Assembly: GCF_009939005.1 (NCBI RefSeq)
Contig: NZ_JAACJS010000002.1
Location: 154,646-218,645, forward strand
DNA: 64,000 nucleotides
Source: Sediminibacterium roseum
GTDB taxonomy: Bacteria > Bacteroidota > Bacteroidia > Chitinophagales > Chitinophagaceae
Direction of reading: 5' to 3'
The notes under the pieces were generated by a model. That model did no database searches. It saw nothing but the letters and a program-made list of their open reading frames with translations, and was not told where the DNA came from. This document shows positions 35,292 through 46,188 of this stretch, piece after piece; positions within the stretch are counted from its first letter, which is position 1, and every line of letters starts with the position of its first letter. The translations under genes and the position numbers were made by a program.

Positions 35292-38200
35292 ATGAGAACC
35301 AATTCGATTGCTACAAAACAAAAACGGACCGCCAGGTTTTGCATGCTTGCTACGCTGGCGTTGCTGCTGGTTGTGCAGGTATTTGCGCAGCAGGCAGCAC
35401 AGAAACGAATCAGCGGAAAGGTAGTGAATGCCGCTACCACACAACCCTTGGCCAAAGCCAATGTAAATGTAAAAGGCGCAACAGGCCGCGCAACCGTTAC
35501 AGACGAACAGGGCGGTTTCAGCATCCTGGTTGGTTCGGGCGAAACCATCATCGTTAGCTCTGTGGGTTTCGAAACACGCGAGATCAAATACACCAACCAG
35601 CTCGTGCTCAACATCCAGCTCACAGAAACCACCAACCAGCTGCAGGATGTGGTTGTTACGGCACTGGGCATCAGGCGCGAAGAAAAAGCATTGGGGTACT
35701 CGGTAAGTAAAGTAACCAATGAACAACTGACGGACGCCACCTCTACCAACTGGTCAAACGCCCTGCAGGGAAAAGTTGCGGGTTTGAATTTGATCAAATC
35801 AGGCGGTGGCCCTTCCGGTTCCAATAAGATCATCCTTCGTGGTGAAAACTCTTTGGGTGGAAGCAGTGAGGCGCTGATCGTGATAGATGGTGTGATCGTG
35901 AGCGGCAGCAGCGGTAAACAAACCGGTTCAAAAGGAAGCGGCTCTTACCTCGACAGTGATTCTCCAACCGATTTTGGTTCTACATTGAACGACATCAACC
36001 CCGATGATATTGAAGCGATCACCGTGTTAAAAGGACCAGGCGCTGCCGCACTTTATGGCGCGCGTGGTGCAAACGGCGCGATCATCATCACCACAAAATC
36101 AGGCAAGGCCAACCAGAAAGGGATTGGCGTAACCGTAAATTCAAACACCTCTTTCGAAAGCATTTCGCGCTGGCCCGATTACCAGACCGAGTACGGGCAG
36201 GGCGCGGCAGGGCAGGATACCTGGTACTCTTACGGCGCAACGGCCGATGGCGCAAGCACACGCAGCACAAGCTCTGCATGGGGACCCAAATTCGACGGGC
36301 AAAGTTATTTTCAATACGACCCCGTTACACGTACCGGCGGAACCGTACGCACACCATGGATCGCTTACCCGGATAACCACAAACAATTTTTTCAGACAGG
36401 AAAAACATTTACCAACAGCGTTTCAATAGAAGGCGGAAGCAACGGAACCTTCGCGCGCCTTTCTATCACCAACCTGCAGAACACATGGATCATTCCAAAC
36501 ACGGGCTACAGCAGGAACACGGTGGCTTTGGCGGTAACGCAAAAGATCACAGACAAACTGAGCCTCTCGAGCAAGATCAATTACACCAACCGCGGAAGCG
36601 ATAACCTTCCTTCAACGGGCTACAACAACCAGAGCTTTATGTACTTTATCCGGGGCCTTACACCGAATATGGACCTGAACTGGTTTAAAGAATACTGGAC
36701 ACCCGGGCAGGTAGGTGTTCTGCAGACAAGGCCATTCAGCAGTTTGCTGGATAACCCCTACCTGCAGGCATACGAAATGCTGAACAAATCGAGCCGCAAC
36801 GGCGTAGTGGGAAACCTGTCTGCCACTTATAATTTCACAAGGGATCTCAGCCTGATGGTACGCAGCTCCATCGATTTTTCTGCTGAGCAACGTTCGCAGC
36901 AACGCCCAAAAAGCACCAACAAGTTTGTTGACGGTATGTACCGTACACAGAATATTTATGCGCAGGAAATTACAAGCGACTTCCTATTACGATACAGCAA
37001 AAAGATCAACAGTAAATTTTCCGCCAATTTTTCTGCCGGTGGAAGCATGATGAAAAACAAGTACATCCGCGATGAGGTAAGGGCAGATAAATTATTGTAT
37101 CCAGGTGTATATACTTTCGCGAACAGCAAAAATGTTCCGGTCGCACTTCCTTACAGGAGCCAGTATGCGGTGAATAGTTTTTACGGACTGGCACAGCTGA
37201 GTTACAACAATTACCTGTTCCTTGATTTTACGGGGCGTAACGACTGGTCGAGCACATTGGCAACACCCACGTCGGTTGGTCATGCATCGTTCTTCTACCC
37301 CTCTGTAAATGCGAGCGCAGTTGTATCCGACATCATTAAAATGCCAACATTTGTGAGCTACTTTAAACTCAGGGGCTCATGGTCGTCTGTGGGTAGCGGC
37401 GGAACAACGCCATACCTTACTGCATACGCATACGATCCAACCTTGTTTCCTTCGGGGCTCGCCAATCCAACAGCGATCGCCAACCCGAACCTTACCTATC
37501 TCTTAACGCGAAGCCTGGAATTTGGAACAGAGCTCAGGTTGTTTAAAAACAGGCTCTCACTCGATGTGGCCGTTTATAAAAACAAAACGCGCGACCAGAT
37601 CGCCAACATCCCGATAGACAGGGCGGCGGGATACAATGCAACCGTACTGAATTCGGGAACGGTTCAAAACAGTGGTATCGAGGTGCAGGTGAACGGAACC
37701 ATCATCAAAAAACCAAATGGCCTTACGTGGAGCATGTTTGGAACGCTGACGGCGAACCAGAACAAAGTGTTGTCGCTTGCAGACAGCATTGAAACCTATG
37801 TGCTCTCGACCGGCCCCGCCAACCGCGGATCCATTGAAGCGCGCCCGGGCGGGCACATCAGCGACCTGTATGGTTTGGGATACGAACGTTCGCCCGACGG
37901 ACGGATCGTTTACAATGCACAGGGTATACCGGTATTGGGCCAAACCATCAAATACATCGGCAACACCACACCAACACTGAAAACAAGTTTGGGAACCGAA
38001 GTAAAATACAAACAGTTTCGCCTGAGCCTTTTGTTTGATGCACAGTTTGGCGCAGTGGGCTATTCATTAACCACGGCCGTATTATCAGAAGAAGGGAAAT
38101 TGAAAAAGACAATACCTGGCAGGTACAACGGTATCACCGGTAACGGTGTGCAGCAAAACCCGGATGGAACCTACCGCACAAATGATGTAATGGCAACATC

Positions 38201-38525
38201 GATACAAGCCTATTACAACGGGCATTTTAACCGCGACAACATTGAATCAAACAGTTTCAGCACAGACTTCATCAAATTCAGGGAAGCGAGGCTGGATTAT
38301 TCATTTGCACCAAGGTTATTAAAACGACTCGGTTTGCAGAAAGCAAGCATCGGGGTATTTGGCCGTGATCTTTTCATGTTCACCAAATGGCCGGCCTTTG
38401 ACCCGGAATTCGGAACACTTAACACAAACGCATCAACAGGAGAAGGAACGATCAACTCAGGGTTTGAGATTGCACAGTTTCCTTCTACCAGGAGTGTTGG
38501 CGTAAACCTGACAGTTGGTTTTTAA
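35292..38525 (+). CDS. SusC/RagA family TonB-linked outer membrane transporter
   Basis: A 1077-residue active importer of the outer membrane. After an N-terminal signal (about 1-33) comes a carboxypeptidase-regulatory-like beta domain (about 38-112, ISGKVVNAATTQPLAKANVNVKG). The plug domain follows at about 125-265, with LQGKVAGLNLIKSGGGPSGS, ILRGENSLGGSSEALIVIDGV and TVLKGPGAAALYGARGANGAI, the usual SusC signatures. The rest is a 22-strand barrel ending in an aromatic residue (NLTVGF). SusC works with the SusD gene 19 bases downstream. The flanking glycerol genes suggest a glycerophospho substrate rather than a glycan. Confidence 0.95.
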   Translation: MRTNSIATKQKRTARFCMLATLALLLVVQVFAQQAAQKRISGKVVNAATTQPLAKANVNVKGATGRATVTDEQGGFSILVGSGETIIVSSVGFETREIKYTNQLVLNIQLTETTNQLQDVVVTALGIRREEKALGYSVSKVTNEQLTDATSTNWSNALQGKVAGLNLIKSGGGPSGSNKIILRGENSLGGSSEALIVIDGVIVSGSSGKQTGSKGSGSYLDSDSPTDFGSTLNDINPDDIEAITVLKGPGAAALYGARGANGAIIITTKSGKANQKGIGVTVNSNTSFESISRWPDYQTEYGQGAAGQDTWYSYGATADGASTRSTSSAWGPKFDGQSYFQYDPVTRTGGTVRTPWIAYPDNHKQFFQTGKTFTNSVSIEGGSNGTFARLSITNLQNTWIIPNTGYSRNTVALAVTQKITDKLSLSSKINYTNRGSDNLPSTGYNNQSFMYFIRGLTPNMDLNWFKEYWTPGQVGVLQTRPFSSLLDNPYLQAYEMLNKSSRNGVVGNLSATYNFTRDLSLMVRSSIDFSAEQRSQQRPKSTNKFVDGMYRTQNIYAQEITSDFLLRYSKKINSKFSANFSAGGSMMKNKYIRDEVRADKLLYPGVYTFANSKNVPVALPYRSQYAVNSFYGLAQLSYNNYLFLDFTGRNDWSSTLATPTSVGHASFFYPSVNASAVVSDIIKMPTFVSYFKLRGSWSSVGSGGTTPYLTAYAYDPTLFPSGLANPTAIANPNLTYLLTRSLEFGTELRLFKNRLSLDVAVYKNKTRDQIANIPIDRAAGYNATVLNSGTVQNSGIEVQVNGTIIKKPNGLTWSMFGTLTANQNKVLSLADSIETYVLSTGPANRGSIEARPGGHISDLYGLGYERSPDGRIVYNAQGIPVLGQTIKYIGNTTPTLKTSLGTEVKYKQFRLSLLFDAQFGAVGYSLTTAVLSEEGKLKKTIPGRYNGITGNGVQQNPDGTYRTNDVMATSIQAYYNGHFNRDNIESNSFSTDFIKFREARLDYSFAPRLLKRLGLQKASIGVFGRDLFMFTKWPAFDPEFGTLNTNASTGEGTINSGFEIAQFPSTRSVGVNLTVGF

Positions 38526-38544
38526 TCCTTAAAAGCAAGAGACA

Positions 38545-39993
38545 ATGAAAAATATAAAAACAGGAATACTCACGATGCTCACGGCTGCCATGCTGTTTTC
38601 ATCCTGTACCAAGAATTTTTCCGAGATCAATACAGACCCGAACCGCTCTTCCGTGGCAACCCCCGAAGCCCTGCTGGCGCCGGTACTGTATGATGTGGTT
38701 ACAAGAAACCAGACACGCGCCCTGCGTTTGACGAATGAGTTGATGCAGGACCACGTAACCATCATCAACTCTGATGAGATACACCGCTATCTCATCCGCC
38801 CAAGCGAATCGGATTACATGTGGAACAACTGGTACCTGCAGCTTACCAACATCAAAGACATGTACAAAAGCGCTTCTGTTATCCAGCAGAAAAGTTTTAT
38901 GGGCATTTCACTGATCCTCGATGCCTGGGTAACCTCGCTCATCACAGACACTTTTGGCGATGTGCCTTACTCGGAGGCGAACCAGGGAAGGAACAACGTG
39001 TACCTTCCTAAATTCGATCTTCAGAAAGACATCTACACCAGCATCCTCAACAAACTGGATACGGCCAACACATTGCTTGCCGCCAACCAGGCTTTTGCCC
39101 CCGACCAGCTCACGCTGGATCCTTTGTTCGGCGGCAATATTGCAAAGTGGAGAAAATTCGGCAACAGCCTGTTGCTGCGTTTGCTGCTCCGTGTTTCTGC
39201 CAAACCGGAAATGAATGCGCCGGCACGCATCAAGAACATGGTTGAAACAAATGCGGCCACTTATCCCATCTTCACATCAAATGATGAATCGGCCATCCTG
39301 AAGTTTACCACTGTTGCACCGTATGTTTCTGCATTCAACCAATACCGCGATTACGATTTCAATGGCGATAATGGATTGACAGAATTTTTTATCGGCAACC
39401 TCAAAGTATGGGGCGATCCGCGTATTGCAAAATGGGCGGCACAATCAGGCGGGCAATACCTGGGAATACCGAGTGGTTATGCAAGCGGGAATATTCCCGA
39501 CAGGAAATCCTATTACCTGGCTACGTTGAAAGATGAACCATTGTTGGGCAACATCATCAACTATCCCGAGCTACAGTTCATCCTGGCAGAAGCGGCCTCG
39601 CGCGGATTTATTACAGGGAATGCCAAAACCTATTACGACAACGGCGTTACCAATGCCATTACCATGTGGAACGTTGCAGTGCCGGCGAACTACCTTACAA
39701 GCCCGGAAATTTCATTTACAACGGCAACAACGCTGGATCAGAAAATTGAAAAAATACAGTTGCAGAAATATTACACCATGTTCTTTACCGATTTCCAGCA
39801 ATGGAACGAATACCGCCGTACAGGGCACCCCATACTGCCCAAAGGTCCGGGATTGCTGAACAATGGTTTAATGCCGGCTCGTTTCAAATACCCCGTATCG
39901 GTTCAGTCGCTCAACAGGGCAAACTACGATGCCGCAGTAGCGGCCATGGGCGGGCCAGACGACCTGAATACAAAAATGTGGTGGAACAAATAA
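38545..39993 (+). CDS. SusD/RagB family surface lipoprotein
   Basis: A 482-residue lipoprotein (leader with lipobox LFSSC, Cys 21) that forms the lid on SusC and binds the ligand. The start SCTKNFSEINTDPNRSSVATPEALLAP and the helical repeats, with ITDTFGDVPYSEANQG near 133-148 and LQFILAEAASRGFI near 340, fit the SusD-like group that accompanies small-ligand or peptide receptors. The C-terminal part holds YTMFFTDFQQWNEYRRTGHP, a frequent SusD feature. Directly downstream of susC and upstream of the DUF5689 gene. Confidence 0.94.
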   Translation: MKNIKTGILTMLTAAMLFSSCTKNFSEINTDPNRSSVATPEALLAPVLYDVVTRNQTRALRLTNELMQDHVTIINSDEIHRYLIRPSESDYMWNNWYLQLTNIKDMYKSASVIQQKSFMGISLILDAWVTSLITDTFGDVPYSEANQGRNNVYLPKFDLQKDIYTSILNKLDTANTLLAANQAFAPDQLTLDPLFGGNIAKWRKFGNSLLLRLLLRVSAKPEMNAPARIKNMVETNAATYPIFTSNDESAILKFTTVAPYVSAFNQYRDYDFNGDNGLTEFFIGNLKVWGDPRIAKWAAQSGGQYLGIPSGYASGNIPDRKSYYLATLKDEPLLGNIINYPELQFILAEAASRGFITGNAKTYYDNGVTNAITMWNVAVPANYLTSPEISFTTATTLDQKIEKIQLQKYYTMFFTDFQQWNEYRRTGHPILPKGPGLLNNGLMPARFKYPVSVQSLNRANYDAAVAAMGGPDDLNTKMWWNK

Positions 39994-40026
39994 TCAACAA
40001 CCTGCACCGTACATAAAAACAATAAC

Positions 40027-41277
40027 ATGAAAAAAATACAATTCTTTATACTGGCGGCGATGATAAGCATTGGTTTTTCGGCCTGCCTCAAAGAAGACAT
40101 CAACCCGGCGCTGGGTGTGGTAAACCCTATTGCAACCGCAGAGCAGATCCGTGCTTTTTACAAGGGGGCGGATGTTGATCTTACCGTGGAAAAATTATCG
40201 GGCTCCAGTAAAATTTCAGGAGTGATCATTTCCGATGCGGTTTCAAAGAACGTGGTGCCGGGCAACATCACCCTTCAAAACTACGGACGCGGAAATGTGC
40301 GCGGCCTTACCATTGAACTCGGTGCAACCGCAACCCATTCATTCCTGGTTGGCGATTCTGTTGAAGTGGACCTCGTCGGCGCCAAACTCACCAGCAAAAG
40401 AGGTGTGCTGATGCTCACGGGAATTACGGCTGATAAAATAAAAAAGCTTGCATCCAATGCAACCATGACGGTTAAGCAGATCACCATCGCCGAACTGGCG
40501 GCCAACTTTTCAAACTACGAAGGAACACTGGTAAAGGTGAATGCCGATGTAAAACCAACACCCGTTTCTGGTGACACCTATTCCGGCGACAAAGGCCTCA
40601 ACGATGGAACCAGCGGCAACCTGAAATTGCATACCGAAGCAAACGCCGTTTTTGCCACAAGCAAAATACCGGCGAGTGCAGCATTTGCAGGCATCGCAAC
40701 CTATGGCGCAGATACCACCGTGAAACAACTCTGGATGCGCAACATCAATGATGTGAGCAATGCCAGCGGCCCGTTGTATGCAGGCTACCCCGAAGATTTC
40801 GAGAGCCCCGATGTTTCAGTCAAATCCAGTTATGCTGCGGCCAACGTTGCACTGAAAACCGGATCATGGCTGTTTGACCAGGCTTTGCTGGGCAATACCG
40901 GCGGGCGCGACAGGTTTAATGCGGCGGGATTGCAATGCGTACGCATGCAGCAGAATTTATCAACCCCGGCTTACCTGCAGATGAATTACGATCTTCTTTC
41001 GGGCGCCACCAAGGTTACGTTCACCTACGGCATCTATTATACAGACGCAGGTTCAACCTTCCGCCTCGAATACTCAACCAACAGCGGTGCAACCTGGTTG
41101 CCCATGGGCCCGGATGTAACGGATGCACCCAACGGGTCAAAAGGCGCAACTTACCTGATGAATATCCAGGGCAAGGTCCGTTTCAGGATCAACAAACTCG
41201 GGCTGGGCACAACAGGCGGCTCCATATTGAACGGCCGCTTGTGCATCGAAGATTTTGCAGTGTATCAAAACTTATAA
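40027..41277 (+). CDS. DUF5689 domain lipoprotein
   Basis: A 416-residue lipoprotein (MKKIQFFILAAMISIGFSAC, Cys 20). Residues about 30-250 match the DUF5689 type, an OB-like nucleic-acid-binding-looking fold with ISGVIISDAVSKNVVPGNITLQ and the SNYEGTLVKVNAD segment. The C-terminal part (about 255-416) is a jelly-roll-like beta domain (LQMNYDLLSGATKVTFTYGIYYTDAGS). Such proteins recur in SusCD loci of Bacteroidota, probably as extra surface ligand-binding proteins. Its place between susD and the phosphoesterase supports a role in substrate capture; ligand unknown. Confidence 0.82.
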   Translation: MKKIQFFILAAMISIGFSACLKEDINPALGVVNPIATAEQIRAFYKGADVDLTVEKLSGSSKISGVIISDAVSKNVVPGNITLQNYGRGNVRGLTIELGATATHSFLVGDSVEVDLVGAKLTSKRGVLMLTGITADKIKKLASNATMTVKQITIAELAANFSNYEGTLVKVNADVKPTPVSGDTYSGDKGLNDGTSGNLKLHTEANAVFATSKIPASAAFAGIATYGADTTVKQLWMRNINDVSNASGPLYAGYPEDFESPDVSVKSSYAAANVALKTGSWLFDQALLGNTGGRDRFNAAGLQCVRMQQNLSTPAYLQMNYDLLSGATKVTFTYGIYYTDAGSTFRLEYSTNSGATWLPMGPDVTDAPNGSKGATYLMNIQGKVRFRINKLGLGTTGGSILNGRLCIEDFAVYQNL

Positions 41278-41339
41278 ACAGCAAGCAGGAACGCCTGCTG
41301 GGCATGATGCCGCGGCGGGCTTCTTTTTTAAAAACAGCT

Positions 41340-42764
41340 ATGAAAAGAAGACTCTTTCTCAAAAACCTTTTGGTCTTCACGGGCGCGGGTATTGCATCTG
41401 CGTATGCAAAGCCATTTTCAAAATTATTTCCCCGCAACGCGGCGAAAAGCTTTACCGGGAGAATTACATCAAAAGGAAAACCGCTGGCCAATGTGGTTGT
41501 AACGGACAGCTATACCGTTGTGGCTACGGATAAAAACGGGATGTACACAATAGACGCGCACAACGATGCGCAGTTTATCACCATCTCCACGCCATCGGGC
41601 CACGAGTTTTTGCACCAGGACCACATCAGCCGGCAGTATAAAATAATGGCCGATGTAAAGGACAATAAAAACGTGGATTTTGAATTGACACCTCTCGGCA
41701 AAAACGACAACGAACACCAGTTTGTGATCTGGGCCGACCCGCAGGTGAAAAATGAGAAAGATGTTTTGATGATGATGAACGAATCCGTTCCCGATCTTCA
41801 GAAAATGGTGAACGCACTTCCTGCAGGAACCCTGGTACATGGCATCTGCGTGGGCGATATTGTTTGGGACAACCACGATCTCTTCCCCGATTACAACAAG
41901 GCCGTGAAGCAATGCAGGATCCCGTTCTTCCAGGCAAAGGGCAACCACGATATGGATTACCGTTTGGGTGGCAACGAAACATCCGACATCACTTTCAAGA
42001 AACATTATGGTCCCACCCACTATTCATTCAACCGCGGCAAAGTGCATTATGTTGTTTTGGATGATGTATTCTATTTAGGAAAGGAAAGGGAATACGAAGG
42101 CAGGATCACACAACAGCAACTCGATTGGCTGCAGAAAGATCTTTCCTTTGTGCCGAAAGACAACCTGCTTATTGTTTCGCTGCACATTCCCGTATACAAC
42201 GTAAAGAACAGCGCAGAGCTGTATGCATTGCTGAAGCCGTTTGAAAAATGCCACATCATGTCGGGCCACACGCATTACAACCGCAACGTGATCAAAGACG
42301 GCATTTTTGAACACAACCACGGAACGGTTTGCGGCGCCTGGTGGACGGGCCCCATCTGCGAAGACGGAACACCCGACGGTTATGGCGTGTACGAAGTGAA
42401 AGGAACGGAACTGAGCTGGCATTATAAATCCACCGGGAAAGACAAAAACCACCAGTTGAGTTTGTTCATCCAGCAGAACGAAGCGGGTGAAAACGAAATG
42501 GTGGCGAATGTTTACAACTGGGACCCGGAATGGAAAGTGGAATGGTGGCTGGATGATGTGCCGCAGGGCGAACTGCAGAACAAAACAGGTTTCGACCCGC
42601 TTGCGGTGGCCACATTAAAAGGGCCAACGCTGCCCGCAGGACGCACATTTGCGGAGCCGAAAAAAACCGATCATTTATTCGTACATACTTTACCTTCCGG
42701 CTACAAAAAGGTCAGGGTCCGCGCAAAGGATCGTTTTGGAAATAAGTTTGAAGCCACCGCATAA
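41340..42764 (+). CDS. Calcineurin-like phosphoesterase, exported, with N- and C-terminal accessory domains
   Basis: A 474-residue exported enzyme. The leader MKRRLFLKNLLVFTGAGIASAYA contains an RRxFLK motif, suggesting Tat export. A carboxypeptidase-like beta domain (about 37-110) precedes the metallophosphoesterase core: WADPQ, GDIVWDN, GNHDMD, VSLHIP and SGHTHYNRN appear in order (about 123-320). A beta-rich C-terminal domain follows. The three-part layout fits MetallophosN-Metallophos-MetallophosC proteins. In this operon it could remove phosphate from glycerol 3-phosphate or cut phosphodiesters; this is inferred. The ATG at 41340 gives the leader, whereas the frame is open to 40935. Confidence 0.9.
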   Translation: MKRRLFLKNLLVFTGAGIASAYAKPFSKLFPRNAAKSFTGRITSKGKPLANVVVTDSYTVVATDKNGMYTIDAHNDAQFITISTPSGHEFLHQDHISRQYKIMADVKDNKNVDFELTPLGKNDNEHQFVIWADPQVKNEKDVLMMMNESVPDLQKMVNALPAGTLVHGICVGDIVWDNHDLFPDYNKAVKQCRIPFFQAKGNHDMDYRLGGNETSDITFKKHYGPTHYSFNRGKVHYVVLDDVFYLGKEREYEGRITQQQLDWLQKDLSFVPKDNLLIVSLHIPVYNVKNSAELYALLKPFEKCHIMSGHTHYNRNVIKDGIFEHNHGTVCGAWWTGPICEDGTPDGYGVYEVKGTELSWHYKSTGKDKNHQLSLFIQQNEAGENEMVANVYNWDPEWKVEWWLDDVPQGELQNKTGFDPLAVATLKGPTLPAGRTFAEPKKTDHLFVHTLPSGYKKVRVRAKDRFGNKFEATA

Positions 42765-42772
42765 AAAACAGG

Positions 42773-43687
42773 ATGAAAAAATATCTCTTACCGATAGTGA
42801 TCGCATGCGCCGCTGCATTTTCATGCTCCGTAAAAAAAACGCAGGTAACGCAGTTGCCAGGCAGTTTTGATTTTGAAGCACACCGCGGCGGCCGTGGATT
42901 GATGCCCGAGAACACCATACCTGCAATGATCAACGCGATCGGTATGGAACGTGTGAAAACGCTGGAGATGGATGTGGTGATCTCAAAAGACGGTCAGGTG
43001 GTGGTATCGCACGACCCGTATTTCAACGCCGCTATCACAACAACACCCGAAGGGAAAACCATTACGCCTGCAGAAGGTCAGAAGCTCATCCTGTACCAAC
43101 TCAATTACGACGAAATAAAAAAATACGATGTAGGTATAAAACCGCATCCCGATTTTCCCCTGCAACAAAAGCTCGCGGTAAACAAGCCCCTGCTTGCCGA
43201 CTTGCTGGCCGCTACGGAAAAAGAGGCGGATAAAAGAAACCGGAAGATCTATTACAATATCGAGGTCAAATCAAAGAAAACAACCGACAACACACACCAC
43301 CCCGAACCGGAAGCTTTTGTTGACAAACTGGTAAGTATTCTGCAGAAAGGGCAGGTGCTGGAGAGGACCGTGGTACAGAGTTTTGATGTACGGCCGTTGC
43401 AGGTACTGCATAAAAAATATCCCGGTATCAAAACATCGTTCCTGGTTGACAAAGATGGAGGAGATATGGAAAGGATGCTGAATACGCTTGGCTTTACGCC
43501 ATCCATTTACAGCCCTGTTTATACGATTGTAACGCCGGCCCTGGTTGCCGAATGTCACAAACGAAACATCAGGGTTGTGCCATGGACGGTGAATACAAAA
43601 GAAGAGCTGCAAAGACAGGTTGATATGAATATCGATGGAATCATCTCGGATTTTCCAAACCTGTTTGATGCAGTAAAAATAAAATAA
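42773..43687 (+). CDS. glpQ: Glycerophosphodiester phosphodiesterase, lipoprotein
   Basis: Cleaves glycerophosphodiesters to glycerol 3-phosphate and an alcohol, in the periplasm. Lipoprotein leader MKKYLLPIVIACAAAFSC (Cys 18). The GDPD motifs are clear: HRGGRGLMPENTIPA (near 37-51, catalytic His and Glu), LEMDVVISKDGQVVVSHDP (near 64-82, metal Glu/Asp and second catalytic His), EVKSK, and the terminal NIDGIISDFP. It starts 8 bases after the phosphoesterase gene. Together with the SusCD pair this defines the likely substrate class of the locus. Confidence 0.93.
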   Translation: MKKYLLPIVIACAAAFSCSVKKTQVTQLPGSFDFEAHRGGRGLMPENTIPAMINAIGMERVKTLEMDVVISKDGQVVVSHDPYFNAAITTTPEGKTITPAEGQKLILYQLNYDEIKKYDVGIKPHPDFPLQQKLAVNKPLLADLLAATEKEADKRNRKIYYNIEVKSKKTTDNTHHPEPEAFVDKLVSILQKGQVLERTVVQSFDVRPLQVLHKKYPGIKTSFLVDKDGGDMERMLNTLGFTPSIYSPVYTIVTPALVAECHKRNIRVVPWTVNTKEELQRQVDMNIDGIISDFPNLFDAVKIK

Positions 43688-43733
43688 CCATTCGCGCTTT
43701 ACATCCTTGAAAAGGGGAAGAAAATATGCCTGT

Positions 43734-44411
43734 ATGAAAAGAATTGCTTTGCTCATAGCATTTGTATCAGTTGTTTGTGCGGCTACTTCACAAACGCCAG
43801 CGTACGATACAACCTTTCGCCCGAATAACTATGCGTTGAAGGTGGAACAGTTCAAAAGCTATCCCCACAGCACGAGTGATATTGTTTTTCTTGGCAACAG
43901 CATTACAGCCAATGTAGAATGGCGCGAGTTGCTGGATATGCCAAACATCAAGAACCGCGGCATTTCGGGCGACATCAGTTTTGGTGTATTGGAAAGACTG
44001 GATGAAGTGATCAATGGCAAGCCAGCCAAAGTTTTTGTGCTCATCGGCATCAACGATATTTCGAGAAACATTCCGGACGAAATGATCGTGGCCAATTACC
44101 GGAAAATCATTTCGAGGATCCGGCAGGGATCGCCCGAAACAAAAATATATTTTCATACATTGTTACCGGTAAACAACGAGTTTACGCAGTTCAAAAATCA
44201 TTACAACAAAGATGAACACATTGCGTTTCTCAACAGCAGTTTACAGGCGATTGCCAAAGAAACCAATATCACGCTTATAGACCTGCATCCCATTTTAATG
44301 GATGCCAATGGAAAGCTTGATAAAAAATACACGATCGACGGCCTTCACATCAATGCGGAAGGATATAAAAAATGGGCCGCAGTTTTGAAGGGATCAGGCG
44401 TTTTGAAATAA
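43734..44411 (+). CDS. SGNH/GDSL family hydrolase, exported
   Basis: A 225-residue exported esterase-type hydrolase; signal peptide MKRIALLIAFVSVVCAATS. SGNH blocks are present: FLGNSITA (block I, Ser in place of GDS), a Gly in RGISGDIS (block II), IGINDI (block III, Asn) and DGLHINAEGY (block V, Asp and His). Family members remove acyl or acetyl groups from lipids or glycans. In this operon, deacylation of lysophospholipids to glycerophosphodiesters is an attractive guess. ATG at 43734 preferred over the open frame from 43707. Confidence 0.9.
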   Translation: MKRIALLIAFVSVVCAATSQTPAYDTTFRPNNYALKVEQFKSYPHSTSDIVFLGNSITANVEWRELLDMPNIKNRGISGDISFGVLERLDEVINGKPAKVFVLIGINDISRNIPDEMIVANYRKIISRIRQGSPETKIYFHTLLPVNNEFTQFKNHYNKDEHIAFLNSSLQAIAKETNITLIDLHPILMDANGKLDKKYTIDGLHINAEGYKKWAAVLKGSGVLK

Positions 44412-44630
44412 GCGCAGGACAGCAAAACAGAACGTGAAATTGAATATTGAATTGAATCAGAACCGGAAATAAGAATACAACAACTGGTATGCCTTCAATG
44501 AAAAATACATGTGAATTTGAGGATTGAATGAATAGAAAACAACGGTCTGATTTCAGGCCCAGTTCCTTATTTATTTAATGCCGGGTTCCATGCCATTTGA
44601 TCGATACCCTGTTGTTCAAAAACCATTGCT

Positions 44631-46124
44631 ATGCCAAAATATGTTCTCGCCTTCGACCAGGGCACCACGAGTTCGCGTGCCATTGTGTTTAACCATGCCA
44701 GTGAAGTGGTGGCGGTTGCACAGAAAGAGTTTACACAGATCTTCCCCAATGCAGGTTGGGTTGAACACGATGCCAACGAGATCTGGTACACACAGCTCTC
44801 CGTTGCAACGGAAGCCGTTTTAAAAGCGGGCCTCTCTCCTGCCGACCTGGCCGCCATCGGCATCACCAACCAAAGAGAAACAACCGTTGTATGGAACCGT
44901 AATACCGGCGAGCCCTTGCACAACGCCATTGTGTGGCAGGATAAGAGAACCGCAGCTTATTGCGACGAGCTGCGCAAAGCCGGGCATGCACCAGCCATCC
45001 AGGAGAAAACAGGATTGATCCTGGATGCCTACTTCTCGGCAACAAAACTCAAATGGATACTCGACCATGTAGAAGGCGCACGCGCACAGGCAGCCAGGGG
45101 CGAACTTTGTTTCGGAACGGTTGATGCATGGCTCATCTGGAAACTAACGAACGGCACCGTACACGCCACAGATGTTACCAATGCATCGCGTACAATGCTG
45201 TACAACATTCATACCTGCGAATGGGACAAGGAACTGCTCGAACTGTTCGATATCCCTGCATCTGTTTTGCCCGAAGTAAGATCGAGCAGCGAAGTGTATG
45301 GCCACACGCAACAGGTGCTCACCTCGGCAAGCATTCCGATTTGTGGTGTGGCGGGCGACCAGCAATCGGCGTTGTTCGGGCAGATGTGCCTGCAGCCCGG
45401 TATGGTGAAGAATACATACGGAACGGGTTGTTTTATGTTGATGCATACAGGCACAGAGCCGATCCGTTCAAAAAACAACCTGGTAACCACCATCGCCTGG
45501 AAAATAAACAACGAAGTGCATTACGCGCTGGAAGGAAGCGTGTTCATTGCCGGCGCTGTTGTGCAATGGCTGCGCGATGGATTGGGCATCATTAAGCATT
45601 CCAGCGATATTGAGGCGCTTGCCAATACGGTGGACGACAACGGCGGCGTATACCTTGTTCCCGCGTTTGCAGGCCTGGGTGCGCCTTACTGGAACCAGCA
45701 TGCCCGCGGAACGATCGTTGGCATTACACGCGGAACCACCGCCGGCCATTTTGCCCGCGCCGCGGTAGAAAGCATCGCCTACCAAACCATGGATGTATTA
45801 ACGGCGATGGAAGCAGATGCGGGAGTAACCATAAAAGAACTGCGCGTAGATGGCGGCGCAACGGTGAACAACCAGTTGCTGCAGTTCCAGAGCGACCTGC
45901 TGAAAACAACCGTTGTTCGCCCTATGATCACCGAAACAACCGCACTGGGCGCAGCTTATCTCGCCGGCCTCGCGATCCATTTCTGGAACGGAACAGAAGA
46001 GATCGAAAAATACTGGCAGGTAGATAAAAAATTCACGCCCCTTATGCCGGAAGCAGAAGCAGACACCAAGGCCGCCGAATGGAAACAGGCCATCAACGCA
46101 TCAGGCGCTTTTTATGTGAAATAA
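44631..46124 (+). CDS. glpK: Glycerol kinase
   Basis: Phosphorylates glycerol to glycerol 3-phosphate in the cytosol. The 497 residues show the FGGY-kinase ATP loop [12 protein letters not shown] (near 8-19), [15 protein letters not shown], the substrate motif [12 protein letters not shown], and the FGGY signature region [21 protein letters not shown]. Normal length. It is separated from the SGNH gene by 219 bases and followed by glpF after 64, so glpK-glpF likely form a unit within the island. The gap before it has no exact promoter match. Confidence 0.97.
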   Translation: MPKYVLAFDQGTTSSRAIVFNHASEVVAVAQKEFTQIFPNAGWVEHDANEIWYTQLSVATEAVLKAGLSPADLAAIGITNQRETTVVWNRNTGEPLHNAIVWQDKRTAAYCDELRKAGHAPAIQEKTGLILDAYFSATKLKWILDHVEGARAQAARGELCFGTVDAWLIWKLTNGTVHATDVTNASRTMLYNIHTCEWDKELLELFDIPASVLPEVRSSSEVYGHTQQVLTSASIPICGVAGDQQSALFGQMCLQPGMVKNTYGTGCFMLMHTGTEPIRSKNNLVTTIAWKINNEVHYALEGSVFIAGAVVQWLRDGLGIIKHSSDIEALANTVDDNGGVYLVPAFAGLGAPYWNQHARGTIVGITRGTTAGHFARAAVESIAYQTMDVLTAMEADAGVTIKELRVDGGATVNNQLLQFQSDLLKTTVVRPMITETTALGAAYLAGLAIHFWNGTEEIEKYWQVDKKFTPLMPEAEADTKAAEWKQAINASGAFYVK

Positions 46125-46188
46125 ACAGCGGCAACATGAAACATCTTAAGTTGCGACCAGTTTTTAAATCACCAAAATAACTACTACT